From CAYWMP01 sp964459445 (GTDB lineage Bacteria; Desulfobacterota; DSM-4660; Desulfatiglandales; HGW-15): a stretch of 47,342 bases of DNA. Every line of letters begins with the position of its first letter. Position 1 is the first letter of the stretch. The stretch spans positions 1-47,342 of the forward strand of contig CAYWMP010000020.1 in NCBI GenBank assembly GCA_964459445.1, written 5' to 3'. Both the position numbers and the translations under genes were made by a program. Positions 9,401-18,200 of the stretch are shown piece after piece. The notes beneath the pieces are model-generated. The model did no database searches. It had not been told where the DNA came from and was given only the letters and a program-made list of their open reading frames with translations.

Positions 9401-9799
9401 GTGCACCTTGAGGATAAGAAGGTCGTAAACCTGGTCCATAAGATCAAAGGTCTCTTCCGGTCCCAACTCTTCAGTTAAGGGCATAAAACCCTTCATGTCA
9501 CAAAACATAATTGTGACCAGTCTTTTCTCACCTTCGATCTTGTCTTTATGGGCAAGGATTTTTTCGGCCATGCCCTCCGGGAGATGTCTATGAATCTTGT
9601 CCAGTTTATTTTCAAAGGAAGGCTGTATTGGAATGGGTCTAGATGGAGAGGCCAACTCAAGGCCGCATTCGCCGCAAAATCTATCGCCTGGAAGGATATG
9701 AGTGCTGCACTCGGGGCAGACCAAGGCAAGGCTGGCGCCGCACTCGCGGCAAAACCGTTTAATAACAGGATTATCGGTCTGGCATTTTGGGCATCTCAC
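6431..9799 (-). CDS. Zinc-ribbon / class III nucleotide cyclase / AAA ATPase / TPR signalling protein
   Basis: A 1122-residue cytoplasmic signalling protein. Two zinc ribbons come first (CPKC at 3, CREC at 17, CPEC at 28, CGEC at 42). A class III cyclase homology domain (residues ~92-275) follows with metal Asp in FCDMKGF (D101) and RGDGILALFGAP (D145) and the N-x-x-x-R pair in DTINMASRMEG (N223, R227). Next is a STAND/AAA module: Walker A SEAGVGKSRL (~323-332), Walker B LAIEDLHWID. The C-terminal ~450 residues are TPR-like helical repeats. The usual substrate-base Lys, three residues before GDG, is Glu here (NELRGDG), so cyclase activity is uncertain. Start is GTG with GGGGGG upstream. It may act as a regulator rather than a true cyclase. 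Confidence 0.88.
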   Translation of the reverse strand: MRCPKCQTDNPVIKRFCRECGASLALVCPECSTHILPGDRFCGECGLELASPSRPIPIQPSFENKLDKIHRHLPEGMAEKILAHKDKIEGEKRLVTIMFCDMKGFMPLTEELGPEETFDLMDQVYDLLILKVHEYQGFVNELRGDGILALFGAPMALEDAPQKAIRSALAIQRELARFNERIRSEWEIPPILLRIGINTGPVVVGTVGNDLRVQFTVVGDTINMASRMEGLAEPGTVYITEDTYRLAEGFFRFEALGEQQVKGKREPIKAYRVIALSTRRTRFDVNAERGLTSFVGRERELELLLDAFARSKECRGQAFSIVSEAGVGKSRLLYEFRKAIGNENVAFLEGKCLSFSSGVAYHPVIDILKSTFDIQDSDGDSVIRGKVKKGLSILAADESSTLPFLLELLSVKESGVEKFPISPEGMKNRILEAIKRIVLMGSQTRPLVLAIEDLHWIDRSSEESLKSLLESIPGAKVLLLFTYRLDFIHSWGAKSYHSQIMLNRLSNRESLLMAYDLLNTKNLDMDLEELILNKTEGVPFFIEEFVKSLKDLKIIKRDNGRCRLTEDVPNLTIPTGIQELIMARVDSLPETAKDVLRSGSAIEREFSYKMIKRVSGLPEQKLLTNLGISKNSELIYERGVYPDSVYVFKHALTQQVVYDSILSKRRKELHGEIGHAMESLYGESIEEHYGVLAGHFLKSNNHEQGAAYSKLAGKKAEKAGSLKDAIAYGKKWIACLEKLPANAEIQRETIDARTTLGIYLSQLNHPVEAKEAIEPIIDMALKGGYRIKLAHIYTIMANYNLMVEADLPGAFKYLKEALKISTETKDPISGVLTRMWLGIVHSSNCEFEKALNCLQRALDFNIAAKSLWGIAVMKATMSYWAWNVWGKVTQGFNTSAESFDMAEQSDDIYSKAAAHSSHGVSYLYIGHLEDAKENLLKGIDLSEKISLYPFNALDHHYLGKVYFDLGDYEKSKAAYRKAIQILRDANFSHSWIIPNLIALERARVMNGEQDIDLNLLYRRAAESKIRLYEGRVCRYMGEVLLNYDDDHLAEAEDWIKKAIKADEKNGMRWHLGRDHALYADLFKRVGAVEEALMNLQEAIDILKNCGADGWVEKYEEEIAPLS

Positions 9800-9923
9800 C
9801 GATTATGCCCCCCAGATCCAAGAAAAAGATGATTGGGAAAAATAGACTATGGATTAGCTGAAGTATAGGATAGTTAGGGTATTATGTCAAACTATTGACG
9901 GCAGGGAAGAAGGACCTATTTTT

Positions 9924-11108
9924 CTAGATTTTGAGGAATCCGTCAGGAGCAAGGCAGGTTGCCAACATCACCATGTTAATATCACGATGAGCAGTCCAGC
10001 TTTCGACCTCCCTGTTTGTGTCTTCAAGCCAAAATTTCTCAATTTCTTCGCACAGCGGAATATATCCCATAAGGTCTTCAATCTTCGAAAGCAGTGGCGT
10101 TTTATCAAGGAATATACCTGAACTTTGTTTGATTAATCCCTGCACCTTTTCAACTGCCCGCAATCCAATCGCTAATCCCATTTCCCTAAAGGCAAGACGG
10201 TAATCAGCAGGAAGTTCTAATGGGTTTTTTCTCCTAAAGGCCTTCAAACCAACCAGAGAAGAATACAATAGGTTCTCCAGTAGGTCGGTTTGATTGAACC
10301 CTCCGGCAACAATCAATTGCGCCACACTAAATGCGTCAATCAAAAGACCGCCAATACCAAGGGGATCACTCGTAGCCCAGTTTTTGCCTTTGCACATATG
10401 GATCATGTCGGAGATCTCCCTGGCGAGATCCGTTTGTGTTGATGCTTCGGAAGCTTTGGCTCTTGCCTGAAGCTGTGTATAGGTGATGAATCCGTCCAGG
10501 GGATCGTGATGTCCCATGGATGTCACGAGCGGATAGGAGAGGTCGATGCTCATTTTCCAATACATACGCTTCTGTCCGAAAGAGGAGGTCGCATAGGTGA
10601 ATCCGGCGTGGGCTCTTTTGGCGAGTTCAATCGCCCATCGATTGTAGTTTACATCACCTGTTGCCTTGCTCACCTGGTTGAGAGCGTGCATCCACTTGGT
10701 GAGGTAATGAAAGTACTGGCCATCCCGATCCCATTCCAGTTGTTCATCTACCGGATCGGATGGTGCTCGTTCATTGATTTCTTTACCAATTCGCAGGCCT
10801 CCTCTGGTAGGGTGCCTTTTGCCTTCCTCCTCGTCGAGCCCGCTGATCCAGCCTGTACGCGGGTCGTCGTCACGGTGCCGGCCGAGTATGGTGTGAACCT
10901 GATTGACCAGGCGCAATGCAAGATTCTTGAATTCATCCCCACGGGTTTGGCGGTACAGCTCCAGAAAATTACATACAGCAAAGGCATCCGTCCAAAGGTA
11001 GCGCCTTGGAGCATTTCCGGAGGATGAAAGCCCGGTCAACTCGGCAAATTCAGCCATGATACGCCGGAACATAGACCTGGGGGTTTTAAGATGGCGGGTA
11101 GGGCTCAT
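9924..11108 (-). CDS. Conserved protein of unknown function, probably an alpha/alpha toroid
   Basis: I do not recognise the family by name. The 394-residue protein is almost all helical, with repeated aromatic and acidic motifs: RRYLWTDAFAVCNFLELY near residue 36, GWISGLDEEEGKRHPTRGGL near 106, EWDRDGQYFHYLTKWMHAL near 143, and a late ESWTAHRDINMVMLA. Evenly spaced helices ending in W/Y/D/H clusters recall six-hairpin glycosidase-like folds, but this is inference. There is no signal peptide or membrane segment. The start ATG has only a weak ribosome-binding site; an internal start at MFRR (residue 13) is possible. It lies upstream of and in the same direction as the cyclase-like gene, 124 bases away. 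Confidence 0.6.
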   Translation of the reverse strand: MSPTRHLKTPRSMFRRIMAEFAELTGLSSSGNAPRRYLWTDAFAVCNFLELYRQTRGDEFKNLALRLVNQVHTILGRHRDDDPRTGWISGLDEEEGKRHPTRGGLRIGKEINERAPSDPVDEQLEWDRDGQYFHYLTKWMHALNQVSKATGDVNYNRWAIELAKRAHAGFTYATSSFGQKRMYWKMSIDLSYPLVTSMGHHDPLDGFITYTQLQARAKASEASTQTDLAREISDMIHMCKGKNWATSDPLGIGGLLIDAFSVAQLIVAGGFNQTDLLENLLYSSLVGLKAFRRKNPLELPADYRLAFREMGLAIGLRAVEKVQGLIKQSSGIFLDKTPLLSKIEDLMGYIPLCEEIEKFWLEDTNREVESWTAHRDINMVMLATCLAPDGFLKI

Positions 11109-11183
11109 TACTCTGATGCCATGTCAAATCATTGGGAGATCTTTCGGGATGACAGTCCAGCCACTAAGTCTCGAAGTCGCAAA

Positions 11184-11289
11184 GCCCGCCCTGGCGCGAC
11201 TCGGTTGAATAGGGCGGAGTAATTGAAGCAGGCGAAAACCGGAACCTATGGAACTCCGGTCCTAATCAATCAGCCCGCCCTGGCGCGAC
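11184..11289 (+). repeat. Direct repeat of an 18-base GC-rich unit
   Basis: AGCCCGCCCTGGCGCGAC occurs at about 11183-11200 and again at about 11272-11289. It lies in a 534-base gene-free gap (11109-11642) made up mostly of repeats, with no coding signal. Confidence 0.7.
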
Positions 11290-11358
11290 GGCCTTTATCA
11301 GGAAATCAACCTCCATAGGTGCTTCAAAGTGTGCCTTGAATCCATATCCTTGAAATCA

Positions 11359-11384
11359 GGTCTGGGCCAGGGGTCTGGGCCAGG
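11359..11384 (+). repeat. Perfect tandem 13-base repeat
   Basis: GGTCTGGGCCAGG occurs twice head to tail (11359-11371 and 11372-11384). It lies in the same gene-free gap, just before the inverted repeat of the GGTTCA/TGAACC type. Confidence 0.85.
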
Positions 11385-11424
11385 GAAGGAACATGGTCCT
11401 GGGTTGAGCGGTTCAACATTCAAA

Positions 11425-11551
11425 GGTTCAGGGTTGATTGTTAATGAGTTATTAGCCCTTGAAAAATGTTCCAGGTTTCCCGTTCAAAGTTCAAGGGTTG
11501 GTCGTTAAAAAATTCTTAACCTGTGAACCCAGAACTTCTGAACCCTGAACC
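11425..11551. repeat. Inverted repeat of the GGTTCA/TGAACC family
   Basis: GGTTCAGGGTT (11425-11435) is matched by AACCCTGAACC (11541-11551), an 11-base perfect arm. Further imperfect GTTCA and TGAAC words lie on both sides. The same word style recurs at 45934-46042, and related forms at 20567-20649 and 23987-24153. Confidence 0.6.
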
Positions 11552-11642
11552 GATCACTTTAGGTATAATCTTTGTGGCTTAGTGCCCTTGTGGCTGAACT
11601 ATTAACTTTCGGGAAGAATGAATGATAGCACGAATAGGTCGT

Positions 11643-12002
11643 CTATTTATAAGCAAGCTCAAGGTTTACAGTTGCTTCCTTCAGTTTCCTATCTGAGGTC
11701 CAAAGGGATATACCGGCCAATTGCGCTGAAGCTAAAAGGTGAACATCAACAAACCCGATACCTATTCCCATGAGGCTGTTTTGTTTGATAAAGAATAGAA
11801 ATTCATTAAAATCGATGGTAGGGACTATTGGAAGGGATTGAAGTAGGTTCAGAATTTCATTCCGATTCTTAAGGTTGCCGCACGCCAATTCTCCAACCAC
11901 AAAAGGGTGGCAAGCAACCTCACCGTCAAAAAGCAGTTGCTCCAGATGCCGGCTGCCATTGCGCAGGTGGATAATCCAGACTGAAGTATCGACTAGGACC
12001 AT
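11643..12002 (-). CDS. vapC: VapC-family PIN-domain toxin (ribonuclease)
   Basis: A 119-residue PIN-domain ribonuclease, the toxin of a type II toxin-antitoxin pair. VDTSVWIIHLR at residue 4 gives the first metal Asp, ELACG gives the central Glu, GFVDVHLLAS gives the third acidic residue, and LWTSDRKL is the usual C-terminal block. The set is complete, so an active nuclease is expected, normally cutting tRNA or mRNA when the antitoxin is lost. It starts 2 bases after the antitoxin gene and is translated with it. It ends in front of a gene-free repeat-rich region. Confidence 0.93.
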   Translation of the reverse strand: MVLVDTSVWIIHLRNGSRHLEQLLFDGEVACHPFVVGELACGNLKNRNEILNLLQSLPIVPTIDFNEFLFFIKQNSLMGIGIGFVDVHLLASAQLAGISLWTSDRKLKEATVNLELAYK

Positions 12003-12004
12003 GA

Positions 12005-12205
12005 TTACTGATTTGTGTTAATCCGCCGTCTAGGGATTCTTACAAGGCCCTTTTCAGTGCCACCCAATCTGGCAAGCCTCTTGCTACTTTCAAGCGAAAT
12101 GAGGGCCTCCAGACCGAGACGTACAAGGGATGTCTTCTCCTTGACTCCTGTAAGGCGAGAGGCCTTTTCTAGTACTTCATCGTCTATGTTAAGTGTTGTT
12201 CTCAT
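12005..12205 (-). CDS. vapB: VapB-family antitoxin (ribbon-helix-helix, type II)
   Basis: A 66-residue antitoxin beginning MRTTLNIDDEVLEKA, the type-2 VapB ribbon-helix-helix N-terminus that binds DNA and represses its own operon. The rest (KTSLVRLGLEALISLESSKRLARLGG) is the helix plus the toxin-binding tail, with a basic end (RIPRRR). The longest frame runs upstream to 12241 with three other Met codons. I choose 12205 because homologues start at MRTT and an inverted repeat and promoter sit exactly upstream. No Shine-Dalgarno precedes it, in keeping with a leaderless mRNA. Confidence 0.9.
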   Translation of the reverse strand: MRTTLNIDDEVLEKASRLTGVKEKTSLVRLGLEALISLESSKRLARLGGTEKGLVRIPRRRINTNQ

Positions 12206-12221
12206 ATGCATAAGTATGCAT
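12206..12221. promoter_or_regulatory. Inverted-repeat operator of vapBC
   Basis: ATGCATA-AG-TATGCAT is a perfect 7-base inverted repeat directly abutting the vapB start codon and overlapping its predicted -10 box. VapBC complexes usually repress by binding such palindromes, so this is the likely autoregulatory operator. Confidence 0.6.
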
Positions 12222-12241
12222 GATCTAAGCATACAAGTCAA
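12213..12241 (-). promoter_or_regulatory. Promoter of vapBC
   Basis: Read on the - strand, TTGACT (12241-12236) and CATACT (12218-12213) are 17 bases apart. The expected start point (about 12206) is one base before the ATG, so the transcript would be leaderless. Confidence 0.45.
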
Positions 12242-12363
12242 TCAATAATCCGAAGGATCAAAAATTGGATTTGAAGGACGTGCCATGCTTTCCCTCCTCA
12301 AATCCTTCAATTCTCAGATCCTAAATGCCTCAATTCCTGAATTCCCCAATTTCTCAATTTCGC

Positions 12364-13014
12364 TCATTCTATCTGCATTTTATAAACGTACTTCAACCAC
12401 CTGAATCCATAATAGCCTTCCGCCACAATACGAAGGGGAAATCCATGCTTCCGCGGAAGAGGCTCCCCATTGACCTCATAGGCCAGAAAGACCCGGTCCG
12501 AAAGGATATCCTCTATTTCATATGCCTCGTTCCGCTCATGTTCGCCCTGTGGCCCCGAAAATGTCACGAGTGAAACAGCGGTTTCAATGTTGGCCATTTT
12601 AAACAACTCATTGACAGAGACGCCCTTCCAATGGCCGTGAATCACGAAGATCCCTGGGCATATCATGAGAATTTTCCTCTCAATGGATGGTAAAGCAATT
12701 ATCTCGGAGTAGTTAAGTTTAATCGTTGTTTTACTGGGATCTAGAATCTCAAGACGCCACTCCTCAAGATTCACCTGATGATTTGAAAGCCCCATCGTTC
12801 TGAAATCATTTAAAGGGGTGATGTCGAGATTTCGCGTATCCAGTAAGTCTGGATCTCTGTGTATGAGGCTTTCCTGCTCAGTCCCTTTGGGAAGGATGAA
12901 CTTTTTGACCTTTGCCTGTGCCATTCTGATTATCGATACGAAGGGGTTTAGCAAAAAAGCTATACCCGTGATTAATCCTAGGGACACCTTGAGAAAATGC
13001 CTTCTATTTTTCAT
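12364..13014 (-). CDS. Tat-exported molybdopterin-dependent oxidoreductase (sulfite oxidase / MsrP-like fold)
   Basis: A 216-residue exported protein. The N-terminus MKNRRHFLKVSLGLITGIAF is a twin-arginine signal (RRHFLK) with a hydrophobic stretch, so a folded cofactor-bearing protein is exported. The body matches the sulfite-oxidase molybdopterin fold: SNHQVNLEEWRLEI, LPSIERKILMICPGIF with the Mo-binding Cys, GHWKGVSVNELF, and a C-terminal KHGFPLRIVAEGYYGFRWLKYV block. It is shorter than MsrP (YedY) and has no dimerisation domain. I start at ATG 13014 because GGGAGGT lies 11 bases upstream and it removes a 12-residue extension from a TTG. No membrane partner gene is adjacent. The substrate is unknown. 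Confidence 0.85.
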   Translation of the reverse strand: MKNRRHFLKVSLGLITGIAFLLNPFVSIIRMAQAKVKKFILPKGTEQESLIHRDPDLLDTRNLDITPLNDFRTMGLSNHQVNLEEWRLEILDPSKTTIKLNYSEIIALPSIERKILMICPGIFVIHGHWKGVSVNELFKMANIETAVSLVTFSGPQGEHERNEAYEIEDILSDRVFLAYEVNGEPLPRKHGFPLRIVAEGYYGFRWLKYVYKMQIE

Positions 13015-13300
13015 CTTAGGCCGTGACCTCCCTTTCTCGGAATGCAACTGGGTTTATTCCTTTTCATTATAAACGAAAAGGGCGTGATCGGGAAATCCGA
13101 GTAATAAGGGATTAGATCAAAAGGCCAGGAGAGACCCTCGAAGGTCACCGTACCCTTGCATTTTATTTGTTTCAGTATCGCGTGGAGAAATGAAATGGGA
13201 TGAAAAATGAGATAATTTACGACGGATTATTAACCCGAGGGTAGTGGCTAGAGGACGGGAGGTGAAGGGTGGCTAAAAGGCTCTGTAACTTTTCGGCTTC

Positions 13301-13801
13301 TTAGGCGATCGCCCAGGTGGCGCCGGTTTCGCCATCGATTCCAATTTGCGCATCGCAATTTATGCACGTGACCGAAGCTTTTCTTCCTTCGGGGATTTTG
13401 GCGCTCAAGATGTTATAGAGGCTATGGCAACTCGGGCAATTGATTTTAAATATAAGATCTCCCAGCAGATCAATAATAGCTTTCCTATCAATGGGTTTGG
13501 TGAAGAAGCCATCCATACCGGCCTCTGTGCATTGCTGCCGAACCGATTTTCTATTGTGAGCAGTCACTGCATATATGGGGATGTCGGATTTTCTTCTGAT
13601 ATGTTTTGCAACTTCAATCCCATCTATCCCGGGCATCATGATGTCCAAAAATATAAGGCCATAATCATCCATAGCATTTTTGAATTTCCTAAGACATTCA
13701 TGTCCGCTTAAGGCGGGTTCTACAACATATCCCGACGCTTCTAGGAAGGCCTGGAGAAGTTTTAGATTCATGGGATCATCATCTACTACAAGTATTTTCA
13801 T
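13301..13801 (-). CDS. Single-domain response regulator with C-terminal zinc-ribbon-like tail
   Basis: A receiver domain fills residues 1-120: acidic pair VDDDP, phospho-acceptor Asp in FLDIMMPGIDG (~D53), the Thr of AVTAH and the Lys of FTKPID are all present, so it can be phosphorylated. In place of a DNA-binding domain the last ~45 residues carry CPSC and CINC with 28 residues between them, a likely zinc ribbon. The output is therefore probably protein contact rather than a standard DNA-binding domain. No histidine kinase is adjacent. The closest neighbours are a molybdopterin protein downstream and the dehalogenase-like gene upstream, both in the same direction but separated by gaps of 250 bases or more. 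Confidence 0.85.
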   Translation of the reverse strand: MKILVVDDDPMNLKLLQAFLEASGYVVEPALSGHECLRKFKNAMDDYGLIFLDIMMPGIDGIEVAKHIRRKSDIPIYAVTAHNRKSVRQQCTEAGMDGFFTKPIDRKAIIDLLGDLIFKINCPSCHSLYNILSAKIPEGRKASVTCINCDAQIGIDGETGATWAIA

Positions 13802-14119
13802 CTTTGTCTATCCTAATTGAAGGGCTGTTTCAGAATGGATGCCGTTGCCCGATGGCTGGTCTTTCTCCGCGAAAAATTCCTCGTTTTTAATCAAAAACAT
13901 TAAATACGAAAATCGTGCAACTTCCTAAAATTACTAGCAATGTTTTCGAAAACAGCGCGAAATTCGATGCCTAATAGCCCGCGTTTTCATAACCACATTT
14001 CTTTTTGTTCACGGGGAACGAGAATTAAATAAGAACGGCTTCCCATATATGTATCGGCAATATCTACTTAAAATATAAGAGAATTTTGCGATTTTCTGAC
14101 TTCATTTGTATTTTATTCC
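13802..14119. other. Gene-free AT-rich gap
   Basis: No coding frame or RNA gene is visible. It contains a perfect 12-base palindrome GTTTTCGAAAAC at 13942-13953 that could be an operator for the response-regulator gene; there is no further support. Confidence 0.3.
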
Positions 14120-15271
14120 TTAAATTTGGTTCCAGAATCTTTGAATGGGATATTTTCTTTGATATCCCAACAGGTCGTCCAAACGGACCAAGACGCTGTT
14201 GATCCAGGAGATCCGGGTGCGGATGAGAAGGCGGGAAAAATCGTGAATGAGACCCAGCGGTTTGTTAAAGGGACAGATGCGAATGCATTGGCTGCAGTCT
14301 GTTCTCATTTTCGACCAATAGCCAAAACAGCTTTCATGATCGTTATACCATTTGAGAATTCCGGAGTGGCATGAGATGTTGTCCCCCGTTGTCGTGGGTT
14401 CGCCGTGAGAAATTGCCTGGGAGGGACAAAACTTGGCGCAGGTTTTACAGGTTTGGCAAAACTCGGTTGCGCCAAAGGGCCGATAGGCGTCAGGTTCCAG
14501 AGGCATATCCGTAAACACTTTGCAAAGCCGGACCCGTGGGCCGTATTTTTCGGTGATAAGCAGACCCATTCGGCTGGATTCACCCAGTCCGGCGGCCATG
14601 GCCATAGGGACACTCAGGGCCGTATCGTTGCCTGAAGGTAGGGCGCGGTAGCCCAGGCCGCGGATGAAGGTGGCCAGGAGGTTGGCGGTAAAGGCCATTT
14701 TGGAATACCCCACGCCGACCGTCACACCACGGATAACAAGACTTTCAGAGCGCAGGGTCTCATAATCCATTTCAACGGCCATAACCACGGCATTCTCGCA
14801 CCCCTCGGGTTGTTCGAGGGGATAATGCTCATGGGTTTCCGCATTATATTCATGGGAATAGACCCAACTGGGATGTACCCGGCAGACGCCGATCAGGTCG
14901 GCGCCAAAATGACGTGCCGCAGATTTAACCCAACGGGTCAGCTCCAGGGATGATGCATTCACGCGCCCGCCTGCTGCCACGTATCTCTCTGCCTTCCCGC
15001 TGGGGCCGTTCCAGGAATAGAGCCCATTGTTGCCATGGGCACAACCCCCGGCATGGTTATCCTCAACGCTCCATGAACCATTCACTGCAGCATACTCCAA
15101 TTGGCGCCATCCCGGCTTATCCTTAAAAACAATCTCATCGTAGAATCGCCGGCCCACCTCTGCCATGCTCTGATCCCATCTTGCCCTTTTGAACATCTCA
15201 TTTCGTTGATCAAACCGGTCTTTGGCAACCGGAAAACCGGGATCAAATTTCCACATATCGTTTAAGATCAT
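14120..15271 (-). CDS. Reductive-dehalogenase-like (RdhA) corrinoid/iron-sulfur protein, no Tat signal
   Basis: A 383-residue protein with the reductive dehalogenase core. The stretch MGLLITEKYGPRVRLCKVFT, the first cluster motif CQTCKTCAKFCP (C-x2-C-x2-C-x3-CP) and, after GILKWYNDHESC, a second set DCSQCIRICPFNKP are the RdhA signature for two 4Fe-4S clusters next to the cobalamin site. Respiratory RdhA enzymes have a twin-arginine signal and an RdhB anchor; neither is seen, so this one is cytoplasmic. Starting at ATG 15271 gives GGGAG 7 bases upstream. It begins 14 bases after the stop of the tri-domain enzyme, so the pair is translationally linked. It may dehalogenate, or act on a different substrate; epoxyqueuosine reductase is less likely given the second motif. 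Confidence 0.82.
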   Translation of the reverse strand: MILNDMWKFDPGFPVAKDRFDQRNEMFKRARWDQSMAEVGRRFYDEIVFKDKPGWRQLEYAAVNGSWSVEDNHAGGCAHGNNGLYSWNGPSGKAERYVAAGGRVNASSLELTRWVKSAARHFGADLIGVCRVHPSWVYSHEYNAETHEHYPLEQPEGCENAVVMAVEMDYETLRSESLVIRGVTVGVGYSKMAFTANLLATFIRGLGYRALPSGNDTALSVPMAMAAGLGESSRMGLLITEKYGPRVRLCKVFTDMPLEPDAYRPFGATEFCQTCKTCAKFCPSQAISHGEPTTTGDNISCHSGILKWYNDHESCFGYWSKMRTDCSQCIRICPFNKPLGLIHDFSRLLIRTRISWINSVLVRLDDLLGYQRKYPIQRFWNQI

Positions 15272-15285
15272 GGAGCACTCCCTAA

Positions 15286-18200
15286 TCAGACCTGAAGACA
15301 ATCTTCGCTCAACACGCGATCCAGAACCTGGACAACTTCGTCGGCATTTTGTTCACTAAACACCATGGGCGGTTTCATCTTGACGATATTATCGAGCGGT
15401 CCGTCGATACTCAGCAGAATACCGTAATCCTTGGCCCGGTTGATAACGTAGGAGGCATGTTCCGGGGCCGGTTCCAGGGTCCCACGGTCCTTAACCAGTT
15501 CAATCCCCGTGAAAAGCCCAAGGCCCCGCGCGTCGCCCACCAGGGGGTGTTTTTCTTTCAATCCGCAAAGACCCTCCAGCAATTTCTTGCCGACCCTCAA
15601 GGCATTTTCCTGGAGGTGCTCTTTTTCAATCACATCAAGTACGGCCATGCCGACGGCACAGGACACGGGATTTCCGCCGAAGGTATTAAAGTACTCCATG
15701 CGGTTGGCAAAAGCATCGGCTAATACCGATGTGGTAATAACGGCCGCAATCGGGTGTCCATTGCCCATGGGTTTGCCCAGGGTTACGATGTCGGGCACGA
15801 CGTTCTGGGTCTCGAAGGCCCAGAAATGGCTGCCCGCTCGTCCGAAACCGACCTGCACCTCATCGACGATACAAACCCCGCCGGCAGCACGAACATATTC
15901 ATAGGCCTCTTTCAAGTAATTCTCTGGCAAAACCACATGCCCACCGCACCCCAGGATGCTTTCACAAATAAAGGCAGCCACATCGCGGTCCCTGGATCGA
16001 ATGCTTTGGATCGCATCACGCACATGTTCGGCATAGCGGGCGCCGGTTTTTGCATCCGCTCCCTTGTAAGGCCCCCGATACCCGTCGGGCATCGCGACTT
16101 TATGAACCCAGGGAGGCGCACCCTTTCCGCCGCGGCGGTCATGTTTATAGGGGCTGATGTCGATAAGGGCCTGGGTGTTTCCGTGATAGGCCCCTTCCAC
16201 GGTAATGATGTCTTGTTTACCGGTATAGGTGCGCGCCAGCCGAAGCGCCAGTTCATTCGCTTCGCTGCCGGTGCAGACAAAAAAACAGACGCTCAAAGGG
16301 TCCGGAAAGGTGGAAAGCAACCGCTCGGCATATTCTATGATATTGTCGTGGAGGTAGCGGGTATTGGTATTGAGAACAGCCATCTGTTTCTGCGCGGCTT
16401 CCACCACATGGGGGTGACAATGGCCTACATGGCACACATTGTTCACGCAGTCCAAAAAGGCCTGGGCCTCATCATTGATCAGATATTGGCCAATGCCCCG
16501 GACCATTTTAAGCGGCTTCCTATAGGAAATGCTCAAGTTCTTTCCAAAACTTTGACTTCGTATATCCAGTATCTCTTCTTTGCTGCGCTTCTTTTTGGGG
16601 AAGCAGTGCTCGGGAATGCCTAAAAGGGCATTGGGATTCGGACAAATGCTCGTCCAGATTTCTCGCTGACTCGGTCTGGCTGCGCCGGGAAAACTTCCGG
16701 TTTCGCCCAACATGTCGGTGATTATCTGAAAGTGCAGGTGCGGGGGCCAGCCCCCGTTGGTTTTGGCATCCCCTATCCAGGCGAAAGCCTCCCTTTTACC
16801 TACCACCTTTCCCGGCGCCATGCCATTTAGAGACTCTAGGCTCAAATGGCCGTAAAGGGTATAGAATCGATCACCCTCAGGGATTTGATGTTCAAGGATG
16901 ATGGTGGGTCCATAGTCGAAAGGATCGTCGTTATTACGAAAACTGTGCACCTTTCCATCCATAAAGGCCGAGACGGGGTTCCCTTCCTTCACATATAGAT
17001 CAATGCCCAGGTGAATGGTCATATACTCCGGCATCTCATCGGTGAGCACCTTGAAGGACGCCTCCCTATAAAATTGCCGCGCTTCATCGTAACGGCCTAT
17101 TCCAACGCGGACATTGGCCTTTTCCATTTCTTCAAACAAGCGGCGAATGAGAATATCTGTGCTTGCAGCATCCGGCCCGACTCCAAAAAGGTTGCTGTCT
17201 ACACTCAGATCAAAAACGAGTGGGTTTTCCCGGCGCAGATCCACATCCACTATCGGGGCGAATTCTCCTTGGTGGGTCTTTAACCAATCAACGATATTTT
17301 CGCTGTTTGGCGAAGCGGGGAATCCGCAGGCCTGCCTAAAGGCATAATGGGCAAATCGCGGATTTATCCCCTTGAGCTGTTCCAAGAGGGCCCATGCCGG
17401 TTTTTCCGAAATTAGCAGATAGTCGTTGTCCGGGTTTGATTTTGACTGGTGAGCTGCATGACACACGCTCATACACAAACGAATGCAGATTAGATCAAAC
17501 AAGACAGGCAGCTCCTCATTGGTTAAAGGATTTACCTTGTGGTATCCGAAAACGATGTGTTGCGCAGCGGTGGGTGGGTCCTTTTTGTGCATCATGGCAT
17601 AGGCACAGGCCACGGCCAATTCATTGATAGTGTAGGAATACACCATGTCCCCAAAATCAATAACGCCGCTAACTTCCTGACACCATTCAACCTCATGGTC
17701 AACGATCACATTATAGTCATTGCCATCATTGTGGATGACGCTGCTGCGCAGGCCGGACAATTTCGGTTCGATCTCCGATTGGAAGCGATCCAGGAATCCT
17801 TTGACCATGGCACGCTTTTCTTCGGCATCTAGATGATTTATCAGATTCGATAGGACCTCTCCGGCATTCTTTAGGTCCCAATGAAACCCTCTGTGGGCCG
17901 CAGGATGGTCAAAATCCCCAAGGGCTCGATCGAATTGACCAAAAAACCGGCCAAGGCTGGTCAATGTTTCATGGTCATGGGGATTGGCATCGGCAAAGGT
18001 CTTACCGGGTAAATAGGTCAAAAGCCGGACAAAATGTTCTCGCCCATCTTTGTCATTCACGGTTGAAATATCTTCGCCCTTTCGCGATGGGCAAACGGCC
18101 GGGCTTGCTGCGACGGCCGGGTCAAACATCTTTTTCCTGGCGTTAATGTGCATCATGGCTTTGTTTTGAAAATCGAGTACTTCAAAGCTTTCCGTGGCGT

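Noticed and set aside
14120..15271. Epoxyqueuosine reductase QueG
   Set aside because: The second cluster motif and the ITEKYGPRVRL stretch match reductive dehalogenases better, and the usual QueG N-terminal motifs are not seen.
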